Shown here in pieces: positions 9,863-18,528 of a stretch of 64,000 bases of DNA (position 1 is its first letter; each line of letters starts with the position of its first letter). The notes under the pieces are model-generated. The model saw nothing but the letters and a program-made list of their open reading frames with translations, was not told the DNA's origin and made no database searches. The position numbers and the translations under genes are program-made. The DNA comes from Sphingomonas japonica (GTDB lineage: Bacteria; Pseudomonadota; Alphaproteobacteria; Sphingomonadales; Sphingomonadaceae). Location of the stretch: contig NZ_VDYR01000001.1 in NCBI RefSeq assembly GCF_006346325.1, positions 372,001-436,000 of the forward strand, written 5' to 3'.

Positions 9863-11299
9863 TCACCGGAACGGCGGCTCGTTGAACGCGCGCAGCTTGC
9901 GGCTGTGCAGGTTGGCGCCTTCGCTACGGAGCAGCTCGCAGGTCTCGATGCCGATCCGCATATGCTCGCTGATCGCGCGTTCGTAGAAGCGGTTGGCCTG
10001 GCCGGGCAGCTTGAGCTCGCCGTGGAGCGGCTTGTCCGACACGCACAGCAGGGTGCCGTAGGGAACGCGGAAACGATAGCCCTGCGCGGCGATCGTCGCC
10101 GATTCCATGTCGATCCCGACCGCGCGGCTGAGCGAGAAGCGCAGCGCCGATGCCGAAAAGCGCAATTCCCAGTTGCGGTCGTCGGTAGTGACGATGGTGC
10201 CAGTGCGCAGGCGGCGCTTGAGCTCATCGCCCGACTGGCCCGAGACATTGGCGGCGGCACGCGCGAGCGCCTGTTGCACCTCCGCGATCGCGGGGACGGG
10301 GATTTCGGGCGGCAGCACATCGTCAAGGACATGGTCGTCGCGCAGATAGGCATGCGCGAGGACATAGTCGCCGATCCGCTGGCTGGGACGCAGGCCTCCG
10401 CAATGGCCGATCATCAGCCACGCCTCGGGCCGGGTGACGGCGAGATGGTCGCAGATCGTCTTGGCGTTGGATGGGCCGACGCCGATATTGACCAGCGTGA
10501 TCCCGGCGCGCCCGGGCGCCATCAGGTGATATGCCGGCATCTGGTGCCGCCGCCACGCGCTGTCGGTGACCAGCCGGTCGGGATCGTCCCCGGCCTTGAG
10601 CATCACACCGCCGGCGCCGGACACGCCGGTGTAGAAGCTGCCATCTCCCAGCTGATCGACCGCCCAGCGCACGAATTCGTCGACATAGCGGTGATAGTTG
10701 GTGAACAGCACATATTGCTGGACATGCTCGGACGGAGTGCCGGTGTAGTGCCGCAGTCGCGCGAGCGAGAAGTCGGTGCGAAGGCCGTCGAACAATGCCA
10801 GCGGGCGGACCGCGTCGGCGGCTTCCCAGATGCCATCGGCGATCTCGTCGCCGATATTGGCGAGCTCGGTCGCGGGAAAGAAGCGGGCAAGGTCGAGCGC
10901 GGACACTTCGTCGAGCTGGAGCGCGTGGCCGGGATCGAGCACATAGGGGAACGGGATTTCCTGGCGCCCTGGCACCGCATCGACCTCGACGTCATAATCC
11001 TCGATCAGCAGCGTCAGCTGTTCGATCAGATAGTCGGCGAACTGCGCCGGCTTGGTGACGCTGATCCGATAGTCGCCCGCCGTGACCAGCCGTCCGAACG
11101 AGCGGGGCGGGGCGGGGCGGTCGGGCCCGCCGCGATAGCGCAGCCGGATTTCGGGATAGGCGAACGATCCGTCGCTGCGCGACGCCGCAGGCGGTGGCGT
11201 GCGATCGGCGAGATAGGCGGTGAGCGCAGCCTGCAGGTTGCTGACCGAGGCGGTGTAGAGCCGATCGAGCTCGGCGACGATCCGGGATGCTTGCGTCAT
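9863..11299 (-). CDS. amn: AMP nucleosidase
   Basis: The 478-residue enzyme hydrolyses AMP to adenine and ribose-5-phosphate, balancing the adenylate pool. It has the family's N-terminal regulatory domain and a C-terminal phosphorylase-like domain with [39 protein letters not shown] and the late [16 protein letters not shown] (catalytic region). The length is close to the E. coli enzyme (484). Its stop overlaps a possible GTG start of dctA. A link with dicarboxylate uptake in one operon is unusual. Confidence 0.94.
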   Translation of the reverse strand: MTQASRIVAELDRLYTASVSNLQAALTAYLADRTPPPAASRSDGSFAYPEIRLRYRGGPDRPAPPRSFGRLVTAGDYRISVTKPAQFADYLIEQLTLLIEDYDVEVDAVPGRQEIPFPYVLDPGHALQLDEVSALDLARFFPATELANIGDEIADGIWEAADAVRPLALFDGLRTDFSLARLRHYTGTPSEHVQQYVLFTNYHRYVDEFVRWAVDQLGDGSFYTGVSGAGGVMLKAGDDPDRLVTDSAWRRHQMPAYHLMAPGRAGITLVNIGVGPSNAKTICDHLAVTRPEAWLMIGHCGGLRPSQRIGDYVLAHAYLRDDHVLDDVLPPEIPVPAIAEVQQALARAAANVSGQSGDELKRRLRTGTIVTTDDRNWELRFSASALRFSLSRAVGIDMESATIAAQGYRFRVPYGTLLCVSDKPLHGELKLPGQANRFYERAISEHMRIGIETCELLRSEGANLHSRKLRAFNEPPFR

Positions 11300-11349
11300 C
11301 CCAAGCGGCTAATGCGGCTGGACGATCGAGGCAAGGGGCGGACGCGCAA

Positions 11350-11378
11350 ACGGCGCGCCCGATCCGAGGGCGCGCCGT
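11350..11378 (-). terminator. GC-rich hairpin between amn and the KPKAA-repeat gene
   Basis: An 11-bp perfect inverted repeat (ACGGCGCGCCC, 7-base loop, complement) lies just after the stop of the gene at 11399-11764 on the minus strand. Only a short T stretch follows it, so it may act as an imperfect terminator or an mRNA 3'-end stabiliser. Confidence 0.5.
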
Positions 11379-11398
11379 TCAAGTCGTGGGGAACCGTG

Positions 11399-11764
11399 TC
11401 AGCTAGCCGGCTTAGCCGCCGCAGGCGCCCTCGGCTTAGCAGCGGCGCGCGGCTTGGCCGGAGCACGCGGCTTTGCTGCTGCCTTGGGCTTGGCCGCCGC
11501 TTTCGGCTTTGGCGCCGCCTTCGGCTTGGTCGTCTTGGGCTTGGCAGCCGCCTTCTCGCGCAGCTTGGTCGCGCCATAGGCAGCGCCGGCAACGGCTGCG
11601 ACGGCGGCAACGCCAATCGCGGCGGCGGCGGCGGGATGCTTCTTGGCAGCGTCGGCAGTGGTGTTTGCTGCGCTGGTCACCGCATCCTTCGCCTTGTCGA
11701 CGCGCGAATCTCCGTTCGCGTCATTGCTGGCGCCGGCAAAGCCCTGGCCATTATTGGTCGTCAT
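11399..11764 (-). CDS. Small Ala/Lys/Pro-rich protein with histone-H1-like tail
   Basis: This 121-residue protein of unknown family has an N-terminal half with DSRVDKAKDAVTSAANTTAD, resembling short stress-type amphipathic repeats. A very Ala/Gly-rich hydrophobic stretch (about 46-65) could be a membrane segment. The C-terminal half is built of (A)KPKAA / KPRAPA units, strongly basic and histone-H1- or HC1-like. A GAGGGAG ribosome-binding site precedes the ATG. It could bind nucleic acid or surface polyanions, or be membrane-tethered with a cationic tail. No specific function is claimed. Confidence 0.72.
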   Translation of the reverse strand: MTTNNGQGFAGASNDANGDSRVDKAKDAVTSAANTTADAAKKHPAAAAAIGVAAVAAVAGAAYGATKLREKAAAKPKTTKPKAAPKPKAAAKPKAAAKPRAPAKPRAAAKPRAPAAAKPAS

Positions 11765-11884
11765 CGCGTTGCTCCCTCGATCAATTCAGGTGGAATTGCA
11801 TCGCTCAACTCCGCTGCACCTGCGGTGGTTCCGCAGGCGCAACGGACAGTGCTTGTCGGAAGCCGCGCTGCCAGCGTCGATCGA

Positions 11885-12367
11885 TTACAATTGTTCGAGG
11901 ACGTGCTCTGCGGAACTCACCTTAAATTCACCAGGCGCCTCGACGTCGAGTGCCTCGACCACGCCGTCGTTGACGATCATCGCATAGCGCTGACCGCGCA
12001 CGCCCATGCCGTAGCTTGAATTATCCATTTCCAGCCCGATCGCCTTTGCGAAGCTGGCATTGCCGTCGGCGAGCATCGTCACCTTGCCCGACGCGTCGTT
12101 TGCCTGCTCCCACGCGCCGAGTACGAACGCGTCGTTGACCGCGGTGCAGGCGACCTCGTCGATGCCCTTGTCCTTGAACGCATCGATCTTGTCGACGAAG
12201 CCGGGCAAATGCTTGACCGAACAGGTCGGAGTGAATGCGCCGGGGACCGAGAACAACGCGACCTTGCGGCCCTTAAAGAATTCCTCGGTCGTGACTGGCT
12301 CGGGGCCGTTGGCGGTAGGCTTGATGAAGGTAGCGTCGGGCAGGCGGTCGCCCACGGAAATAGTCAT
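11885..12367 (-). CDS. Peroxiredoxin of the Prx5 family
   Basis: The 160-residue thioredoxin-fold peroxidase reduces H2O2 and alkyl hydroperoxides. The peroxidatic Cys is in VPGAFTPTCS (Cys49) with the conserved Pro/Thr context, and the later Arg lies in GVRGQRYAMIV. A second Cys is at 74 (EVACTAVND). The start MTISVGDRLPDATF is the usual one for this family. It is transcribed divergently from yqgE. Confidence 0.92.
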   Translation of the reverse strand: MTISVGDRLPDATFIKPTANGPEPVTTEEFFKGRKVALFSVPGAFTPTCSVKHLPGFVDKIDAFKDKGIDEVACTAVNDAFVLGAWEQANDASGKVTMLADGNASFAKAIGLEMDNSSYGMGVRGQRYAMIVNDGVVEALDVEAPGEFKVSSAEHVLEQL

Positions 12368-12479
12368 GCTCGAAATCTCCAAGCGCGGCAAAGGCCGCCG
12401 CGCTGCGCGCAAGGTCGGGCGGGGGGGGCGCCTTTTCAAGCGTGGCGCAGTCCGTCGGAGATGCTTATGTTCGTCCCTC

Positions 12480-13043
12480 GTGACTGCCCGAGGCGCCTTT
12501 CTCTCCGGACAATTCCTGCTCGCGATGCCGGGTATCGGCGATCCGCGTTTCGAACGGTCCGTCATCGCAATGTGCGCGCACGATAGCGAAGGCGCGCTGG
12601 GCATCGGGCTGGGCGCGACGATAGACGGCCTGGGCTTTCACGACCTGCTCGACCAGTTCGAGATTGCGCATGGCGTGGCCGAGGACAAGCGGGTGCATTT
12701 CGGCGGGCCGGTCGAACCGCGGCGCGGCTTCGTCATTCATTCGTCGGACTGGGGCGGGCAAGATACGATCGATGTGGCGGGACGCTGGGCCTTGTCGGGC
12801 ACGGTCGATATCCTCCGCGCGATCGCGGGAGGGACGGGGCCGGCGCAGTGGATCGCGGCGCTTGGCTATGCGGGCTGGGGTGAGGGTCAGCTGGACGCGG
12901 AACTCACCAGGCATGGCTGGTTCAGCACTAAGGGCGATATCGCGCTGCTCTATGACACGGCGGCGGAGGACCGTTGGTCCGCTGCCTATGACGGGGCAGG
13001 GATCGACCCGCGTATGCTCGCCAATCGCACCGGCACCGCGTGA
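12480..13043 (+). CDS. yqgE: YqgE/AlgH family protein
   Basis: This 187-residue protein matches the UPF0301/AlgH family in length and motifs: GQFLLAMPGIGDPRFERSVI at the N terminus, then VHFGGPVEPRRGFVIH, GYAGWGEGQLDAEL and WFSTKGDIALLYDT. The biochemical role is not firmly established. I used the GTG at 12480 because it gives the family's usual start just ahead of the conserved block. There is no convincing Shine-Dalgarno sequence, so the start is uncertain. The longer frame upstream is antisense to the peroxiredoxin. Confidence 0.9.
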   Translation: MTARGAFLSGQFLLAMPGIGDPRFERSVIAMCAHDSEGALGIGLGATIDGLGFHDLLDQFEIAHGVAEDKRVHFGGPVEPRRGFVIHSSDWGGQDTIDVAGRWALSGTVDILRAIAGGTGPAQWIAALGYAGWGEGQLDAELTRHGWFSTKGDIALLYDTAAEDRWSAAYDGAGIDPRMLANRTGTA

Positions 13044-13048
13044 TGCAC

Positions 13049-13068
13049 ATATAAAGATATCTTTATAT
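13049..13068. promoter_or_regulatory. Perfect 20-bp palindrome upstream of ahcY, likely regulator operator
   Basis: The 20 bases read ATATAAAGAT followed by its exact reverse complement. They form an AT-only-flanked block in very GC-rich DNA, 98 bases before the ahcY start. The right half contains TATATT, a plausible -10 element, so a bound regulator would block RNA polymerase. ArsR-type SahR regulators are known to bind palindromes upstream of SAH-cycle genes in Proteobacteria; assigning this site to SahR is inference. Confidence 0.65.
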
Positions 13069-13115
13069 TAGGTTTGCGTTGGCGTCGCTAACCCGGTATC
13101 GAGACCCCATTCGCG

Positions 13116-13144
13116 GCGGCGCAGAGCGTGTGCCGCATTTTTTT
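13116..13144 (+). terminator. Intrinsic terminator inside the ahcY leader
   Basis: An 8-bp stem (GCGGCGCA with TGTGCCGC, one G-U pair), a five-base loop and then A plus seven Ts end just 22 bases before the ahcY GTG. It can terminate read-through from yqgE. Because it lies downstream of the likely ahcY promoter, it could also act as an attenuator. Confidence 0.65.
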
Positions 13145-13165
13145 CACGACCCAGGAGACCTTCCA

Positions 13166-14587
13166 GTGGCTACCGCCCCCGTTCTCGACACCAACGACTA
13201 TGTCATCAAGGATATCGGCCTCGCCGAATTCGGTCGCATGGAGATCGATATCGCCGAGACCGAGATGCCCGGCCTGATGGCGCTTCGCGAGGAATTCGGC
13301 GCTTCGCAGCCCTTGAAGGGCGCGCGCATCACCGGTTCGCTGCACATGACGATCCAGACCGCGGTGCTGATCGAGACGCTGACCGCATTGGGCGCCGACG
13401 TGCGCTGGGCGACCTGCAACATCTTCTCCACACAGGATCATGCCGCCGCCGCGATCGCCGCGACCGGCGTGCCGGTGTTCGCGGTGAAGGGCGAGAGCCT
13501 GGCCGATTACTGGAACTATGTCGGCGACATCTTCAGTTGGGATGGCGACGCGGATGGCCAGACTGCGAACATCATCCTCGACGACGGCGGCGATGCGACG
13601 ATGTTCGCGCTGTGGGGCGCCAAGCTCGAAGCTGGGCAGACCATGCCCGAGCCGGAGAATGAGGAAGAGGTCGAGATGCAGCGCGCCTTGAAGGCGTTCA
13701 TCGCGCGCAAGCCGGGTTATCTGACCGAGACGGTCAAGAACCTGAAGGGTGTTTCGGAGGAAACCACCACCGGTGTCCACCGTCTGTACGAGATTTCGAA
13801 GAAGGGCGAGCTTCCCTTCCCGGCGATCAACGTCAACGACAGCGTCACCAAGTCGAAGTTCGACAATCTCTACGGCTGCAAGGAATCGCTGGTCGACGCG
13901 ATTCGCCGCGCTACCGACGTGATGCTCGCCGGCAAGGTCGCGGTCGTCGCCGGCTTCGGCGATGTCGGCAAGGGCAGCGCGCAGTCGCTGCGCAACGGCG
14001 GCGCACGCGTAATGGTGACCGAAGTCGATCCGATCTGCGCTCTGCAGGCGGCGATGGAGGGCTTCGAAGTCGTGACCATGGAAGAAGCGGTCAAGCGCGC
14101 CGACATCTTCTGCACCGCGACCGGCAATGCCGACGTCATCACCGCCGATCACATGAAGGCGATGAAGCCGATGTCGATCGTCTGCAACATCGGCCATTTC
14201 GACAGCGAGATCCAGATCGCGGCGCTGTCGAACTACAAGTGGACCGAGGTGAAGCCCGGCACCGACCTGGTCGAGTTCCCCGACGGCAAGCAGATCATCG
14301 TGCTGGCCAAGGGTCGCCTCGTGAACCTGGGCTGCGCGACCGGCCACCCGTCGTTCGTCATGTCGGCCAGCTTCACCAACCAGACGCTGGCGCAGATCGA
14401 GTTGTGGACCAAGGGCGACAACTACAAGAACGAAGTGTACGTCCTTCCCAAGCATCTCGACGAGAAGGTCGCGGCGCTGCACCTCGAAAAGCTCGGCGTG
14501 TCGCTGTCGAAGCTGACACCCAAGCAGGCGGGCTATATCGGCGTGCCGGTCGAAGGCCCGTTCAAGCCGGATCATTACCGCTACTGA
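13166..14587 (+). CDS. ahcY: Adenosylhomocysteinase (SAH hydrolase)
   Basis: The 473-residue NAD-dependent enzyme splits S-adenosylhomocysteine into adenosine and homocysteine, removing the product inhibitor of methyltransferases. Visible motifs are [53 protein letters not shown] (catalytic Lys/Asp), the NAD-binding [12 protein letters not shown] and the C-terminal PDHYRY. I chose the GTG at 13166 with AGGAGA seven bases upstream, giving [17 protein letters not shown]. It is followed by a strong terminator, so it is probably monocistronic. Confidence 0.97.
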   Translation: MATAPVLDTNDYVIKDIGLAEFGRMEIDIAETEMPGLMALREEFGASQPLKGARITGSLHMTIQTAVLIETLTALGADVRWATCNIFSTQDHAAAAIAATGVPVFAVKGESLADYWNYVGDIFSWDGDADGQTANIILDDGGDATMFALWGAKLEAGQTMPEPENEEEVEMQRALKAFIARKPGYLTETVKNLKGVSEETTTGVHRLYEISKKGELPFPAINVNDSVTKSKFDNLYGCKESLVDAIRRATDVMLAGKVAVVAGFGDVGKGSAQSLRNGGARVMVTEVDPICALQAAMEGFEVVTMEEAVKRADIFCTATGNADVITADHMKAMKPMSIVCNIGHFDSEIQIAALSNYKWTEVKPGTDLVEFPDGKQIIVLAKGRLVNLGCATGHPSFVMSASFTNQTLAQIELWTKGDNYKNEVYVLPKHLDEKVAALHLEKLGVSLSKLTPKQAGYIGVPVEGPFKPDHYRY

Positions 14588-14610
14588 GCCGGCAAACCGC
14601 CGCGTTACGA

Positions 14611-14639
14611 GGGCGCCGGGCAGCCGGCGCCCTTTTTTT
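14611..14639 (+). terminator. Strong intrinsic terminator after ahcY
   Basis: A perfect 9-bp stem (GGGCGCCGG with CCGGCGCCC), a GCAG loop and seven Ts lie 23 bases after the ahcY stop. Confidence 0.92.
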
Positions 14640-14667
14640 CGTCTCGCTCAGGCCGATCGGGCCCGGA

Positions 14668-14695
14668 CGGGGCGGCGCAGTGATGCGCCGCCCCG
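14668..14695. other. Perfect 12-bp hairpin in the divL upstream region
   Basis: CGGGGCGGCGCA, loop GTGA, then the exact complement. There is no T tract, so it is unlikely to be a simple terminator. It sits between the ahcY terminator and divL, and could be a structured leader element or a back-up stop in the reverse direction. Confidence 0.55.
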
Positions 14696-14748
14696 ATGCC
14701 GCTATGGCATTCCGTCGTCGCAGCTTCTGGCCTAGGAGGGGCGTCACG

Positions 14749-14796
14749 TTGCGTGGAAGGGCTCCGCGCGTCAGGGGCGGGGCACACGCAGGTTGA
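14749..14796 (+). CDS. Possible 15-codon leader peptide coupled to divL
   Basis: A consensus AGGAGG at 14734-14739 is followed nine bases later by a TTG that opens a 15-codon frame, MRGRAPRVRGGAHAG. Its TGA (14794-14796) overlaps the TTG start chosen for divL (14793) as TTGA. divL itself has no good Shine-Dalgarno site, so translational coupling through this minigene would explain its start. Expression is unproven, and the peptide resembles nothing I know. Confidence 0.35.
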   Translation: MRGRAPRVRGGAHAG

Positions 14797-17123
14797 CGGG
14801 CATTTCGACACTCGACGCTGTTCTTGCGGGCGTGATGCTGGCGCTGCTGGTCGGCGCGGCGGGCTGGGCGCTGTATTCCGGCCTGGCGCAGCGCAGCGCA
14901 GCGCGGGCGGCGCGCGATGACAATGGTCGGTTGTGGGCGATGCTGAGCGCATCGCCGGCGCTGGCAATGACGGTACGCGGCGATGGCCGGACCGAAGCGT
15001 CAGGCAAGCTGATCGACTGGCTGGGATTGAGCGAGCCGCCGCGCTCGCTCGGCGATCTCGATCCCGGACATGGCGGGATTGAGAGCGATTCCGCAGCTGC
15101 CTTTACCCAGGCGGTGACCGCAGCGCAGCGCGGCGGGCGACCGTTCCGGATCACGGTGCGAGCGCGCGGTTCGCAGCGGCTGCTGCTCGCGGTTGGCGAT
15201 CGCGCCCCGGCTGCGCTGATGGCGCCGGGCGGGGTGCTGGTGTGGTTCTTCGACGCGACCGAGATGCAGGGTGAGGTCCATCGCCTCACCGACGAGCGCG
15301 ATCGGCTGCACGGCGCGTTCGAAGCGCTGACCGGGCTGATCGAGGCGGCGCCGATGCCGATGTGGTATCGCATGCCCGACCTCAGCCTGGCGATGGTCAA
15401 CACCGCCTATGTCCGCGCAGTCGATGGCGGCGATGCAGATCGCACAGTCGATCGCGGGCTTGAGCTGATCGAGGGGCCGGTGGCGGGTGCAGCGATCGCG
15501 CGCGACACCGGCCAGCCGCAGGTCGCGGCGGTGCCGGCGACGATCGGCGGGCAGCGCCGCATGCTGCGCGTCCACGATGTGCCGCTGGGCGATGGCGGGA
15601 TCGCAGGTTATGCGATCGACATCGACGATCTCGAACAGGCGCGGTCGGGAATCAAGCGGTTCGGGGTGGCACAGCGCGCGCTGCTCGACCGGCTCTCTGC
15701 AGGCGTGGCGCAATTTGCTGCGGATCGAACGCTGACGTTCTGCAACCAGCCGTTCCGGCGGCTGTTCGCCATGCGCCAGGAATGGCTCGCCGACCGGCCC
15801 GAGTTCGACCGCGTGCTCGAACGCATGCGCGAGGCCAAGCGCCTGCCCGAAGTGCGCGACTTTCCGGGATGGAAGGCAGAGCGGCGCGACTGGTTTCGGG
15901 CCGCGGAGAACGCGATCGAGGAGAATTGGCATCTGCCGGGAGGGACGCACCTGCGGGTCGTGGCGCAGCCCCTGCCCGAAGGCGGGCTGCTGCTGATCTT
16001 CGAGGATCGCACCGAACAGGTTCAGTTGGCGAGCGCCCGCGATACGCTGCTCAGGGTGCGGACGGCGACGTTCGACAATCTGTTCGAGGCATTGGGCGTG
16101 TTCGCCGCCGACGGGCGGTTGCAGTTGTGGAACACCAAATTCCGGGCGGTATGGGGGTTCGATATCGAGTTTCTCAACCAGCATCCCCGCGTCGATGCGC
16201 TGGCGCGGGAGGCAGCGGGGCGGCTCGCCAACCCGGCGCGTGCGGCGCTGATCGGCGAGCTGGTGCGATCGGCGACAGTCGAACGGCTGCAGCGCGGCGG
16301 ACGGGTGGCGTTCGCCGACGGGCGGCATTTCGAGTTCGCCGCGGTGCCGCTGCCCGATGGCAACGCGCTGCTGACGATGATCGACATTTCCGACAGTCGC
16401 CGCATCGAACAGGCGCTGCGCGATCGCAACGACGCGCTGGAGGCGGCGGATCGCGTCAAGACCGCGTTCGTCGCCAATATGAGCTATGAACTGCGCACGC
16501 CGCTGACCTCTATCCAGGGCTTTGCCGAGATGCTGCATGGCGGCTTTGCGGGCGAATTGAGCGCGAGCGGCACCGACTATGCCGAAGCGATCCTGACGTC
16601 CGTCGACCGGCTGTCGGTGCTGATCGACGACGTTCTCGACCTGACGCAGAGCGAGGCGGGCGTTCTGGAACGGGGTCCGGTCGATCTCGAGCGCCTGGCG
16701 CATGAAGCGGCCGAGGCGGTGCTGCCGATCGCACAGCCCAAGCGCATCGACTTGGCGGTCGAGGTGCAGGGCAGCGCCGGCGCAGTGACGGGAGATCCGC
16801 AGAGACTGAAGAAGGCGGTCGAGCATCTGCTTCGCCACGCGGTCGGGGGATTGCCCGAGGGCGGACGGGTGCTGCTGCATGTCGACGGCGACGCGAAACG
16901 CGCGCGCATCGTGGTGTCCGACGACGGTCCGGGGATGGATGCCGACACCGCGGCGCGCGCTTTCGATCGCTTCGCCCAAGGCCAGATCGCACGGGGATCG
17001 GATCGCGCGCTCGGGCTCGGCCTGCCGATCGCGCGGCAGTTCGTGGAGGCTCATGGCGGCACGATCGCGCTGGTATCGGAACCGGGGGCGGGGACGCTGG
17101 TGACGGTGGAGTTGCCGCGGTGA
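14793..17123 (+). CDS. divL: DivL-type cell-cycle sensor kinase with Tyr in the H-box
   Basis: This 776-residue protein has an N-terminal membrane segment (about 12-32), several PAS-like domains (about 50-530), a DHp helix and an ATPase domain. The H-box reads FVANMSYELRTPLTS with Tyr565 where classical kinases carry His. This is the defining feature of Caulobacter DivL, which acts on CckA and senses DivK rather than being a normal His kinase. The N, G1 and G2 boxes look intact (VSDDGPGMD, ALGLGLPIARQF). The start is a TTG with no clear ribosome-binding site. tsaE follows with a 4-bp overlap. Confidence 0.88.
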   Translation: MTGISTLDAVLAGVMLALLVGAAGWALYSGLAQRSAARAARDDNGRLWAMLSASPALAMTVRGDGRTEASGKLIDWLGLSEPPRSLGDLDPGHGGIESDSAAAFTQAVTAAQRGGRPFRITVRARGSQRLLLAVGDRAPAALMAPGGVLVWFFDATEMQGEVHRLTDERDRLHGAFEALTGLIEAAPMPMWYRMPDLSLAMVNTAYVRAVDGGDADRTVDRGLELIEGPVAGAAIARDTGQPQVAAVPATIGGQRRMLRVHDVPLGDGGIAGYAIDIDDLEQARSGIKRFGVAQRALLDRLSAGVAQFAADRTLTFCNQPFRRLFAMRQEWLADRPEFDRVLERMREAKRLPEVRDFPGWKAERRDWFRAAENAIEENWHLPGGTHLRVVAQPLPEGGLLLIFEDRTEQVQLASARDTLLRVRTATFDNLFEALGVFAADGRLQLWNTKFRAVWGFDIEFLNQHPRVDALAREAAGRLANPARAALIGELVRSATVERLQRGGRVAFADGRHFEFAAVPLPDGNALLTMIDISDSRRIEQALRDRNDALEAADRVKTAFVANMSYELRTPLTSIQGFAEMLHGGFAGELSASGTDYAEAILTSVDRLSVLIDDVLDLTQSEAGVLERGPVDLERLAHEAAEAVLPIAQPKRIDLAVEVQGSAGAVTGDPQRLKKAVEHLLRHAVGGLPEGGRVLLHVDGDAKRARIVVSDDGPGMDADTAARAFDRFAQGQIARGSDRALGLGLPIARQFVEAHGGTIALVSEPGAGTLVTVELPR

Positions 17124-17563
17124 TTCTGCGTGACGCAGACGCGTCGGACAGGCTTGGCCGCGCACTCGCCAAACGGGTCCGCCCCGGCGACGTCATCGCC
17201 CTGTCGGGGCCGCTCGGCGCGGGCAAGACCAGTATCGCGCGCGGGGTGCTGGCCGGGCTGGGGCTTGCGGGAGAGGCCCCTTCCCCAAGTTTCGCGATCG
17301 TCCAGCCCTATGATCCGCCCGAGGTTGCGCTGCCCGTGCTGCACATCGACCTCTATCGGATCGAGCATCCGGATGAGGCAGAAGAGCTCGGGCTGGACGA
17401 GCAGCGGGGCGATTCGCTGCTGCTCGTCGAATGGCCGGAACGCCTCGGCGCGGATGCGTGGCGCGATGCGCTGTGGCTGACGCTGGAGACGAAGCCGGAG
17501 GGAGGGCGCGGCTTGACAGCGCGAGTGCCGGAGGCATGGAGGGCGCGATGGCCCCTGACATGA
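17120..17563 (+). CDS. tsaE: tRNA threonylcarbamoyladenosine synthesis ATPase TsaE
   Basis: The 147-residue P-loop ATPase works with TsaB/TsaD in forming t6A37 on ANN-decoding tRNAs. Walker A is SGPLGAGKTSIARGVL. The family's PSPSFAIVQPY, HIDLYRIEHPDEAEELGLDE and LLLVEWPERLG blocks are present. The GTG start overlaps the divL TGA. Confidence 0.94.
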   Translation: MILRDADASDRLGRALAKRVRPGDVIALSGPLGAGKTSIARGVLAGLGLAGEAPSPSFAIVQPYDPPEVALPVLHIDLYRIEHPDEAEELGLDEQRGDSLLLVEWPERLGADAWRDALWLTLETKPEGGRGLTARVPEAWRARWPLT

Positions 17564-18528
17564 ATCCGCCCGCCGCTGCCGCTGCGTTCCTTGCCGCGGC
17601 GGGGTGGGGCGATGGTGAGATCCGGCCGCTCGCCGGCGACGCGTCGTTCCGCCGCTATTTCCGCGTCCTCGCGCCGGGGCGCAGCGCGGTGCTGATGGAC
17701 GCTCCGCCGCCTGAGGAGGACCCGCGCCCGTTTCTCGATATCGCCCGCTGGCTCAAGGCGCGCGGCTTCGCGGCCCCGGAAATCCTTGCCGATGATCTCA
17801 CCCACGGGCTGGTACTTATCGAGGATTTCGGCGACGCCCGGATGCGCGAGACCGTCGATGCCGCGCCCGAAAGCGAACTCAGGCTATACGAGGCGGCGGT
17901 GGATCTGCTGATCCGGCTCCATCAGGAGGATGCCGCCCCGGTCGCAGACTATGGCGCGGCGGTCTATTCCCGCGAGGCCAATTTGCTGACCCAGTGGTAC
18001 TGTCCGGCGGTGGGCGTCGATGCTGACCAGCCGGGGTATCGCGCGGCGTGGGACGCCGTGCTCGCACCGGTGCTGGCCGATCCGCGCGTCACGGTTCTGC
18101 GCGACTATCACGCCGAGAACATCATGCTGATCGACGGGCACGAAACGCTGGGCCTGCTCGATTTCCAGGATGCACTGGCCGGGCACCCGGCCTATGACCT
18201 CGTCTCGCTGCTTCAGGACGCGCGGCGCGACGTTCCTGCCGCGCTCGAGGCGGCGATGCTCGATCGCTATCGCCGGATCACCGGCGCGGGGGAAGCGTTC
18301 GACATCGCCTATCACGTGCTCGGCGCGCAGCGGAACGCCAAGATCGTCGGCATCTTTACCCGGCTGTGGCAGCGCGACAGCAAGCCGCGCTATCCCGCAT
18401 TGTGCCCGCGGGTATGGGGGTATCTCGAACGCGATCTCGCCCATCCCGCGCTCGCGCCGGTCGCCGAGTGGTTCGATGCCAACATCCCGGCGGCGCTGCG
18501 CGGCGATCCGATGGCCGTTTCGGCGTGA
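17548..18528 (+). CDS. amgK: Anomeric MurNAc/GlcNAc kinase AmgK-like phosphotransferase
   Basis: This 326-residue aminoglycoside-phosphotransferase-fold kinase has the ATP-site block LAGDASFRRYFRV, VLIEDFGDARM, the catalytic loop LRDYHAENIML and the metal-binding LGLLDFQDALAGHPAYDLVSL. Next to a murU-like gene it matches the AmgK-MurU peptidoglycan-recycling route known from Pseudomonas putida: phosphorylation at C1 of MurNAc, then UDP activation, bypassing de novo MurA. The ATG at 17548 has GGAGGG just upstream; 17536 and 17560 are alternatives. It overlaps tsaE by 16 bases. Confidence 0.85.
   Translation: MAPDMNPPAAAAAFLAAAGWGDGEIRPLAGDASFRRYFRVLAPGRSAVLMDAPPPEEDPRPFLDIARWLKARGFAAPEILADDLTHGLVLIEDFGDARMRETVDAAPESELRLYEAAVDLLIRLHQEDAAPVADYGAAVYSREANLLTQWYCPAVGVDADQPGYRAAWDAVLAPVLADPRVTVLRDYHAENIMLIDGHETLGLLDFQDALAGHPAYDLVSLLQDARRDVPAALEAAMLDRYRRITGAGEAFDIAYHVLGAQRNAKIVGIFTRLWQRDSKPRYPALCPRVWGYLERDLAHPALAPVAEWFDANIPAALRGDPMAVSA

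Noticed and set aside
9905..12019. 704-codon plus-strand frame across amn and the KPKAA gene
   Set aside because: Crosses two real minus-strand genes and an intergenic terminator-like hairpin; no plausible domains.
13069..13165. SAM/SAH riboswitch in the ahcY leader
   Set aside because: I could not match the conserved core of SAM-II, SAM/SAH or SAH riboswitches; only a simple terminator is visible. A covariance-model scan would settle it.
15000..17165. 721-codon minus-strand frame across divL
   Set aside because: Shadow of divL with low-complexity Arg/His/Gln content.
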